Origin: Erinaceus europaeus
Taxonomy: Eukaryota > Chordata > Mammalia > Eulipotyphla > Erinaceidae
Reading direction: 5' to 3'
Length of the DNA stretch: 64,000 nt
Assembly: GCF_950295315.1 (NCBI RefSeq)
Contig: NC_080164.1
Coordinates: 8,626,082 to 8,690,081, forward strand
Each line of letters opens with the position of its first letter. The stretch's first letter is position 1. This document shows, one piece after another, positions 55,956 through 64,000 of this stretch. Made by a program: the position numbers and the translations under genes. A model generated the notes under the pieces. It was not told where the DNA came from and did not search any database. It saw only the letters and a list, made by a program, of their open reading frames with translations.

Positions 55956-56270
55956 GATGAGAGGAAGGAGAGGAGAATAAGAAGAAGAGGAGGGGGTAGG
56001 AGAAGAATGTGAAAAGAGGAGAAGGAGGGGGAGCAGAAGGAAGAGGAAGAGAAGGAAGAGAAGGAAAAGGAGAAGGAGAAGGAGGAGAAGGAGAAGGAGG
56101 AGAAGGAGAAGGAGAAGAAGGGAAGAAGGAAGAAGAAGGAGAAGAAGAAGAGGAGGAGAAGGAGAAGAAGGAGAAGGAGAAGGAGAAGAAGAAGAAGAAG
56201 AAGAAGAAGAAGAAGAAGAAGAAGAAGAAGGAAGAAGGAGAAGGAGGAGAAGGAGGAGAAAGAAGAGGAA

Positions 56271-56301
<31 letters not shown>

Positions 56302-56318
56302 GAGAAGAAGAAGAGGGA
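55956..56318 (+). repeat. polypurine tract
   Basis: GAA/GGA-type repeats; 56035-56318 is 284 nt without a pyrimidine. The Glu/Lys-rich and Ser/Phe/Leu-rich ORFs (up to 235 aa) over it are artefacts. Confidence 0.96.
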
Positions 56319-56722
56319 CTATGGAAAAGGTATTTGAAGAAACATTTCTGGAATGAGTTTGGGTATCCTCCGCTACACATCTTGTTTGCATGGCATGTAA
56401 ACTCTGGAGACAACCAAACATCCACATGTTTTGTTTTGGGATTTTATGTATTCACTTTAATAAGTGGGAGGGGAATATAATAGTTTACAATAGTGTTGTT
56501 GACACATGGCTGCAATTTCTCATCTCCCTGTGATAAGTTTCTACAAAACACTGTCCCCCAACTCAGGTCCCTTTCCACCATCTTGTACCAGATCAGCCTA
56601 TCCCCCTCCCTCCTTCCCCAGAGTCCTCTGCTTTGGTGTAACATACCATACCCAGTCCATGTCTCACTTTGTGTTTTCTCTTTCTGTCCTTGTTTCTTAA
56701 GTTCCACATATGACTGGAGTAG

Positions 56723-58801
56723 GGCAGCAAAGTAAAAACTCTGTGGTGAGGGTGAAGATGGATGTTCAGCTTACTGGGGTGGTTTGGTGGGGGGATGGGA
56801 TGGGACACAATCTTTTGGTGGTAGAAATAGTGTTTATGTACACTCCTATTAACTTGTAGTCATATAAACCACTATTTAATTAATATGAGAGGGGAAAAGT
56901 TGATTGTATGTCTCAAACTTTTTAAAGCAGAGACTGAGTCTTTTTAATACATAGGCTGAATCTTTAATATGTTGACTTTTTCAAAAGCCTAGACCAGGGA
57001 AAAAAGAAGCAACCAGTGTCACAGCTATATAAAAATAATTTCAAAGGACATAAATTATGGTGATGTTGTGGATGATACAGCAAATTCAAACAAAGGGATT
57101 TTTCAAAGTTAACCCAATTGTCAAATAATGTGATTATAGTAATGACTACCTATTGTCTTCTTAACCCTAAGATAGCAGGAGACTCCTGTTTCCTCTATAG
57201 AGCCTATATCTCCCCTAGTCCTGGAACCTGTAGGGTGGGGCTCACTTTCCTGCATGCATATCTCAATTCATACCAAATGATATTGCATCTGCTGATCCCA
57301 GCCTAATCAGCACAACGAGTACCACCTCAGCATGCTTCACTTCATACTGTGTCCAGAGAAGTCAGGCGTGGAATGTCAACCCTTCACCCTCATTATTCGG
57401 GTGAGACCCTTCCGTTCATGGTATTCTCTAATTCTATTTCCTAAAACAAAGTCCCAAAACCTAGATATAGACCATATCCCATGAAATACAGCATATGTTT
57501 ACATGTATTTATAAATTAAGTCAAAATATATACCTGAAAACAAAAGTACACAATACTCTGCAGTGAGTCAGTATAAATTTCCTAATGAAATAGTATCTAA
57601 TTAGACTTAGATACCCTCCTCACCTACTTCCTATTACAGTTCTCTCACTCACTCCAAAGCTAACCTTAGCATAGCAAGGACTGCAAAAGCTGAATAAAGA
57701 CAAGAGACTGACATACTTTAATGATGACTCTATAGTCACTATCAGACCATCCCATCAGCTAGGGCCCTATTGGGGAGTCCTGAGATTCCCAAACAGACAT
57801 GACGGGCCTAGGCCTCAAATAAATCCCTCTCTCCATTGTTACTGATCATCTCTATCAGGAGCAACAAAATAGACCCCTTTGTGGGCCCCCCATGGAACCT
57901 TTCCCTCAACTTGGATCAACAATGGTAGAGAATGTTCGATCCTCCAAAAGGAGACTGGACAACATACTTTATGCTACACCTGAGGAAGATGGGTCCTGAT
58001 ATTGGGGCAGTTGGAATGTTCCTACTCATGACCGCAGAATGTGAGCTCAGATCGCCAGAGATGCAGAGGTCACATAGGCTCCTAAGCTGAATATGGGCAC
58101 CAGAGCAGATCAAGTTGATGGGGTTTACAGTCAACAATATTTATACATCTTTCCCATATTAGGGAGCTACTCTCTTCCCTGATCCAGTTTTCTGGTCCTT
58201 TTCCAGCCATGACATCATCTCCCCAGACAATAACTTGGATCCACCTGCATATCAGATTTCAGGCTGGAAAAAAAAAAAAAAAAAACTAGTATAGCCACAG
58301 GCCCTTTGGAATATAACTAAAATACGCCTACTAGCTATCTACAAAATGGAGGATCCCCCCAACTCTTTATCTGCACCATTCCATTAATTTGGTCCATAAT
58401 TGTTCAACAATTTGTTTGGCTTTGTATGTTAACTCTCTTTTCAGCCACCAGGTTCCAGATGCCAGCATGATGTTGACCAGACTTCCCTGGACAGACAACC
58501 CCACCAATGTGTCCTGGAGCTCTGCTTCCCCAGAGTCCCACCCTACTAGGGAAAGAGAGAAACAGGCTGGGAGTATGGATTGCAAGGTCCATGTTCAGCG
58601 GGGAAGCAATTACAGAAGCCAGACCTTCCACCTTCTGTACCCCACAATGACCCTGGGTCCATGCTCCCAGAAGGTTAAATAATAGGAAAGCTCTCAGGAG
58701 AGGGGATGAGATACGTAGATCTGGTGGTGGGAACTGTGTGGAGCTGTATCCTTCTTACCCTATGGTTTTGTCAATGTTTTCTTTTTATAAATTAAAAAAT
58801 A
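56723..58801 (+). mobile_element. L1 with the complete long 3' UTR
   Basis: Starts at the 3' UTR head (gggcagcaaagtaaaaactc) and runs about 2.07 kb to ttataaattaaaaaat. It contains an ~800-bp block (about 57570-58370) absent from the short-UTR copies. The diverged TSD taagttccaYRtatgaStg lies at both ends in the old L1. Confidence 0.87.
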
Positions 58802-58826
58802 AGTTCCATGTATGAGTGAGATCATC

Positions 58827-58829
<3 letters not shown>

Positions 58830-58860
<31 letters not shown>

Positions 58861-59016
58861 AAGAAGGAAAGTACTTTGTGTTGCCTATGAAGTGTTATAG
58901 CAAGTACTTTTTCACTATAACTAGTTTTCCTGGAACTAGTTAAAGAAGGAGTAGAGACTGGAAGAGTCAGGCCTGAATTTCAACTCCTTGAAATATATAT
59001 ATATATATATATATAT
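58830..59016. repeat. (TG)n and (AT)n microsatellites bounding an unassigned segment
   Basis: (TG)n at 58830-58856 and (AT)n at 58992-59016. The 135 bp between them is unrecognised. Confidence 0.85.
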
Positions 59017-59205
59017 TCCTCTCAACCTTCTTAGCCATTCATCAGTCAGTGAGTATCTAAGTTGCTTCTAAGTTTGGGCTGTTACAAAGTGTGCTGCTAT
59101 GAACATAGGTGAACATAGGTTTCTTTAGAAAGGTATCTCTGCTTCCTTTGGATATATCTCAAAGAGAAGAATTGCCAGATCTCAGGGTAAGCCCATTTCT
59201 AGAGA

Positions 59206-59815
59206 CACACACCCCTTTTTTTTTTAGAACTGTACTGAAGACAGCCATTGGTTTATTAACTCTAAGAGGAACTACCCAGAGCCAGAGGCTCTCAGCATGG
59301 GCAGTGAAGGATGCAGATCAATTGCAGTGACTGGTGGCCTCTTTGACAGGATTGGGTGTGGAAGCCAAGACCTGCAGAGAACAGTGACTGCAAGTAGAGA
59401 GAACCAACCACAGGTCTAGCTTGACCTGATATATGCCATCAAATAGGATCATTTCTCTGTGTTGCATCTTTCTCCTTCCAGAGGAACAGGAATGTCAGCA
59501 ACTGGAGAATGTGTGTAATGTAAACATGGCTGGGTTCACTCAGTGTCTGAGGGGGAACACCGAAACCTAAGTCAGCACAGCCCACCCGCCTCTGCTCAGA
59601 GTCCAGGCGTGATGATTTTAACCTCATGACCCACTCTTAAACAGCTCGAGAGCAAATCACAATTAAATAAATACCACTTAATAACATAGATTTGTTTTAC
59701 TGCCATATTATTTGTGAGGGAGGGAAGAGAAGGTTAGTAAGTCACTAAATCTCAAACTACAAAATGAAGGTGGTTTTCAAAAACTGTTATATGGACTCAA
59801 CCTCAGGCTAAATTA
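59206..59815. other. unassigned DNA
   Basis: Nothing recognised. Confidence 0.45.
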
Positions 59816-59895
59816 ACACACACACACACACACACATGCATACACACACACACACACACACACATACACACACACATGCAAGCATGCACACACAC
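59816..59895. repeat. interrupted (CA)n microsatellite
   Basis: CA runs broken by CATGCATA-type units. Confidence 0.95.
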
Positions 59896-60190
59896 GAGTT
59901 CTAGACTTTCTGGAACAAAGCAGAGAGGGTAAGGGGTAAGAGAAAGAGAGTTATACCAAAAACTAAAGTTTTGTGGCCTTCAGATAATATGGAGTCCAGC
60001 CTGCAGATCAGTGATTGGGAATATCTGACCAGACTCTGTAAGAAATTTGTGGCAAATGCTTCAGTGAGTGCACGAAAAGGGTAGCAATGTGTATGGAACA
60101 TTACTGCAGAAAACTATGGGTCACAGAAGCAGAAAGTAGAAGTCTAGGGTGGATTCTACCAGTCTCTGGGGCACCAGTAAAGAAGTAGCA

Positions 60191-60650
60191 TGATCTTCAT
60201 CTGCACTATTCCAGCCTTTAGGCTCATGGTTAGTCAACAGTTTGTTTGGCTTTGGATGTTAACTCTTCTTTCAGCCACCAGGCTCCAGGTGCTACCATGT
60301 TGCCAAGCAGGCTTCTCTGGACAGACAACGCCACCTATGTCTCCTGGAGCCCCGCTTCCCCAGAGCCCTGCCCCACCAGGGAAAGAGAGAGACAGGCTAG
60401 GAGTATGGATCCACCTGACAACGCCCATGTTCAGTGGGGAAGCAATGACAGAAGCCAGACCTTCTACCTTCTGCATCCCACAATGACCTTGGGTCCATAC
60501 TCCCAGAGGGATAGAGAATGTGAAAGCTATCAGGGGAGGGGATGGGATATGGAGTTCTGGTGGTGGGAATTGTGTGGAGTTGTACCCCTCTTATCCTATG
60601 GTTCTGTCAGTGTTTCCTTTTTATAAATAAAAATTCTATTTAAAAAAACA
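60191..60650 (+). mobile_element. L1 3' UTR tail, intact to poly(A)
   Basis: From cttcatctgcactattccag through all tail motifs to ttataaataaaaattc and A-rich. It retains CpGs (acaacgccac), so relatively young. Confidence 0.92.
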
Positions 60651-60764
60651 AGTAGCTAGAGTGAAGGACTTGCTGTAATAGCCATCACAAAGCAGTTGCA
60701 GTCAGTCAGCACTCTCTAAAGAAGACTTGAGACACATCACATTCCTTCCCTCAAGAATTTGGCC

Positions 60765-61222
60765 TTGCACATATACACCCTTATGTCCATAGCTGTATTA
60801 TTCACCATATTCAGAGAGTTGGAAGCAGCCTAAATTCCCATAAATGGATGACTAGCTAAGGAAGTTACTGGATAGATACTCCATGGAATACTACTATGCA
60901 ATCAAAAAATATGATAGTGTGTTCTTTGGGACAAAATGGCTTGAACTGGAGGTGATTTTACTTAGTGAGGTAGGTAAAGAGGTGAGAGAAAACTACCAGA
61001 TGGTTTTGCTTATATGTGGAATCTAGAGATCTGATGTACATAAACTTGCTTAAAAAATTCAAGCAAAACAGAAGCAAGCAAACTGTAAGATTTGTGAGAA
61101 CTCTGGCAGTTATCTTAGGGAGGGTGGGGACACAGAGCTTTGCTGGTAGGTGTGGTATGGAACTACACACTGTAATCTTACAATCATGTCACATACTATT
61201 AGTAACAAATAAATAATTATTT
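60765..61222 (+). mobile_element. Ancient L1: ORF2 end plus 3' UTR
   Basis: gttggaagcagcctaaattc, ccatggaatactactatgca and ggttttgcttatatgtggaa match the end of old L1 ORF2 and early 3' UTR, ending acaaataaataattatttt. The frame is broken. Confidence 0.78.
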
Positions 61223-61565
61223 TAAAGATTAACAAATGTCCAGTGCTCTCCTATTTGATCTTCTTGTATTCTGTCCTTATTTTGTTGTAAGTATACACCA
61301 TTTGTTATATATTCTGTACATAATCAATTTTACAATTTAGCTATCAAAAAAAAAAAAAAAAACCTGTTCACCCTTAGCCTGCCTTCCTTCCCCTCTTCCT
61401 CTCTCTGGAGAATATCAACCCACCCCAGGGTTTATTTCCCACCTCATTTGTTAACCAAGATAGTCTCAATGTGTCTGATCTTTTCCATATAGTCACCAAC
61501 ACACATATCTTTGGGCAAGTGACCTGGTGAAGCTTTGGGGTCTCTAAGAAATCCCAAGCATACGG
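61223..61565. other. unassigned DNA with an A-run
   Basis: Contains (A)18 near 61347; nothing else recognised. Confidence 0.45.
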
Positions 61566-61569
61566 TTTC

Positions 61570-61900
61570 TTTTTTTTGTTTTTGTCTCCAGGGTTATTAC
61601 TGGGGCTTGGTGCCTGCACTATGAATCCACTGCTCCTGGAAGCTATTTTTCCCATTTTGTTGCCCTTATTATTGTCATTATTACTGTTGTCATTGCTGTT
61701 GTTGTTGTTGTTGGATAGGACAGAGAGAAATTGAGAGAGGAGGGGAGACAGAGAGGGAGAGAGACAGACGCCTGCAGTCTTGCTTTGCTGCCTGTGAAGT
61801 GACTCCCCTGCAAGTGGAGGCTGGGGGCTCAAACTGAGATCCTCATGCCTGGTCCTTGAGCTTTGTACATGTGCTTAGCTTAACCCACTGCACTACCCTA
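61570..61900 (-). mobile_element. Form A SINE, long variant
   Basis: Antisense terminal module (gggttattactggggcttgg; actatgaatccactgctcct), trinucleotide tail, body, head (cttaacccactgcactac). Confidence 0.9.
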
Positions 61901-62253
61901 CATACTATTTTATTATCACTCCTCCCTAACAGATAAAATAGCCCACGGTCATTTACCAAGCAGCTCTCTGGATCAGGCACTCTGTGGTCTACAAAGTAAC
62001 ACACAAACAAAAGCCAGATTCTCCTGTGCAAAAACTAGTAGTGGATAATTACATATACAGTTTTATATATACAAGACATATAAAAGGATGCTTAAAATAC
62101 TACATGGCACATGCTATACTGGATGTAGTTGAAACCATGGCAAATATAACTAAAGAGTGACTATCCTTTCCCCTTAATTAAATGTCAAGTGATCTTCAAG
62201 ACTCGTTGACCTGTAGATCTCACTCAATTAAAAAAAAGAGAAAAATATATACG
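61901..62253. other. unassigned DNA
   Basis: Nothing firm. Confidence 0.4.
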
Positions 62254-62476
62254 TGACCAGGCAGTGGCATATCCGCCTAAGTCACCTATGCGGAAGTGTC
62301 TGCTCAAGGACCCGGGTTCGAGGCCCTGCTACCCACCTGCAGTGAGGACTCTTCACAAGCAGTGAAGCAGGTCTGCAAGTGTCTATCTTTTTACCTCCCT
62401 CACTTTATCAGCCTCTCCCTTCTCAGTTTCTCTCTAGCCTATCAATAACTCTGGAGGAAAAAAAAAAAAAACACCA
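62254..62476 (+). mobile_element. Form B-like SINE
   Basis: Head accaggcagtggcatatccg, B-box acccgggttcgaggccc, hairpin, CT body and a shortened terminal module with poly(A). Confidence 0.82.
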
Positions 62477-62517
62477 AGTGGCTGTGATAGTTAGATGGCA
62501 GTGACAGCTCACTTTAA

Positions 62518-62621
62518 TGTGGTCAGACGGTAGTGGAAGTTCCAAACTTGCAGCAGGGCCCTGACAACAGAGAACCTATTCAACGGAAGGGAGAGATGAT
62601 GGGTTCACTCAAAGTCATGAC
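62518..62621 (+). repeat. dispersed direct repeat, copy 1
   Basis: 104 bp, about 92% identical to 62972-63073 (shared gaagttccaaacttgcagca; gaacctattcaac). The family is unknown. Confidence 0.9.
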
Positions 62622-62971
62622 CAAGAGAATATAGTTCAGAGGTTGTCAGTAGGGCTTAAGAGAACAAAGAAGCTCCATCGCTGAGTGATCTGTGAGGGGG
62701 CTCAAGGACAAGACTGGTATAACATCCATGCAGGAGGGCCCCAGATACAGAAGTCATAGTCTGTGTACAGAGCCCTAGAAGCTGTGCAATTAGAACCCAC
62801 AGGATCTCATGCAGCCCTTAAGAAGACTTCAATTCACTGAACTTGCCTCAAAGAAGGAGCTTGTAGTAAATGAATGAAACACACTGTACTTTCAAGTATA
62901 TGGACATAATATGTTGCAGTTTTAGCTGTTATACAAAATCAAAGTCAAGCCTGGAGATACAACAGTAAGAG

Positions 62972-63073
62972 TGTGGTCAGATGGTACTGGAAGTTCCAAA
63001 CTTGCAGCAGGGTCCTGACAACAGAGAACCTATTCAACAGAAGAGAGATGATAGGTTCCTTCAAAGTCATGAC
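62972..63073 (+). repeat. dispersed direct repeat, copy 2
   Basis: Second copy of the 62518-62621 repeat, 454 bp downstream in the same orientation. The 350 bp between the copies are unrecognised. Confidence 0.9.
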
Positions 63074-63099
63074 AAACTTTTCAGAGTTGAAGAGCATTT

Positions 63100-63147
63100 T
63101 TTATTAGTGATTGAATATTGATTCACAAAATTATAAGATAATATGGG
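63100..63147 (-). mobile_element. L1 tail remnant
   Basis: Antisense end of the older L1 tail (ttattagtgattgaatattg; aaaattataagataat), cut off after 48 bp. Confidence 0.6.
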
Positions 63148-63605
63148 GAAATTCCTAATTCCATCTGCTCTATTCCTACCTTTGGGTTCCTGTTTATTTA
63201 AACAACTTATCCTGTTTGTATTTTATTACCTTTCAGCTACCAACTTGCAGGTGCTACCAGGACTCCATCTTGACTTCCTTGGGCAGAGGACCTCACCAAT
63301 GTGTCCTGGAAAGTCACCTCTTTAAAGCCCTACCAGGCTAGGGTAAGATAGAAACAGGCTGGGGGTATAGATCCACCTGACAACATCCATTTCCAGCAGA
63401 GAAGCAATTCCAGAAGCCATACCTCCCAACTTCTGCACCCTATAAAGAATTTTGATCTATACTCCCAGAGGGATAAAGAATAAAGAGGTTTCCAATGGAG
63501 GGGGTGGGATACAGAACTCTGGGGATGGGAACTGTGTGGAAATAGACCCTTGTTATCCTACAATCTTGTTAATTTTTATTCAATCACTAATAAAAAACAA
63601 GCAAT
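63148..63605 (+). mobile_element. L1 3' UTR tail, older subfamily
   Basis: ctgctctattcctacctttg, accaacttgcaggtgctacc, gaactctggggatgggaact, ending caatcactaataaaaaac. Confidence 0.85.
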
Positions 63606-64000
63606 AAAGAGGCTGTGGAGGCTGGACTCAAACCCCAGAAAGCCTTAGAATCGTGACCAAGAGCCAATAGTGAAAGCCCCAGCAGGTGGAAGCACAGCAG
63701 GCCCTGAGAGAGTTAAATTCCTAGTCATCTCCAAAATGTCTTTTAAAAGTATTCTCTGTCAAATCAGAATGTTTCTCAAATGACTCCTCGGGTCAGAAAA
63801 TGCCAAGAATGACCACCATGTGGGTCCACTCAGCAGGCAGAGGGCCCTGCAATGTGGCCCAACTGCATTCTGTACTCAGCAGAAGGACTGCATTCAGTCC
63901 CTCCTAATCTGATGAACCCGTGTCATAAATTCTGCTGGAACAGTCAGTGGGGCGGCTGCTGGCACAGGCAAGGGAGAGGAAGGGAGTTTTACAAGGGCCA
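63606..64000. other. unassigned DNA
   Basis: Nothing recognised up to the window edge. Confidence 0.45.

Larger units (their letters stand above)
56440..59205 (-). mobile_element. Old-type L1 3' UTR and ORF2 end, split by a younger L1
   Basis: Antisense 56440-56722 (aatagtttacaatagtgttg; gttttctctttctgtccttg) continues at 58802-58830 (gttccatgtatgagtgagat) and again at about 59018-59205 (ORF2 end: agtgtgctgctatgaacata). A (TG)n...(AT)n-bounded segment lies between the last two. Confidence 0.75.

Noticed and set aside
55718..56427. ORFs of 235, 177 and 115 codons
   Set aside because: They run through the GAA/GGA array; composition is set by the repeat on each strand.
63100..63605. Twin-primed L1 at the antisense/sense junction
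   Set aside because: Both pieces contain the 3' end of the tail, so they cannot be one inverted element.

Overview
This is mammalian nuclear DNA, almost certainly from a hedgehog (Erinaceidae). Three signals point there. (1) Many tRNA-derived SINEs of the hedgehog ERI type have A/B-box heads, a CT-rich body and an AAC/AAT- or AATAAA-type tail. (2) About 26 copies of one L1 3' UTR lineage are present; the family is identified by 39906-42405, where an L1 ORF2 C-terminus runs directly into that 3' UTR and a poly(A) end. (3) There is a Vingi-type LINE fragment plus two short elements sharing its 3' end; among mammals Vingi is known to me only from hedgehogs. No host protein-coding exon, tRNA/rRNA gene, CpG island or CRISPR could be supported. 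All recognisable coding sequence is broken retrotransposon sequence, and the window looks like gene-poor intergenic or intronic DNA.

Layout. 0-10 kb: SINEs, old L1 pieces, a MIR, two solo LTRs of one ERV family in opposite orientation (one inside an old L1), and an unexplained 190-bp palindrome. 10-20 kb: mostly unassigned DNA with SINEs, a split MIR, a 302-nt pure polypyrimidine run, and a long antisense L1 3' UTR. 20-30 kb: a sense L1 carrying a non-autonomous Vingi element, inserted in an ancient L1M; dense SINEs, including a SINE split by a chimeric retroinsertion. 30-38 kb: L1 3' UTR copies of older subfamilies, SINEs and an L2. 38.5-46.3 kb: a large old antisense L1 with two younger L1s nested in it. 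46-52 kb: L2, a second non-autonomous Vingi element, and a sense L1 holding three insertions, one of them a 42-bp tailless SINE head. 52-56 kb: a solo LTR, a Vingi LINE fragment inside a SINE, and a 284-nt purine run. 56-64 kb: a long-3'-UTR L1 inside an old antisense L1, an L1M end, SINEs and a 104-bp dispersed direct repeat.

There is no gene network here. What can be read is insertion history: the nested copies and their target-site duplications (TSDs) give relative ages (MIR/L2/MER5A/L1M oldest, then old L1 and SINEs, then LTRs, recent L1 and Vingi). Several insertions can be checked against paralogous empty sites within the window. SINE forms used below: A, head like gggagtcgggcggtagcgc with trinucleotide AAC/AAT tail; B, head like ggggccaggtggtgg with (AATA)n tail; C, head like gtccgggaggtggcgcagtg. 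Family calls are from recognition by eye, not a database search; repeat edges without a stated TSD are good to roughly 10-20 bp.
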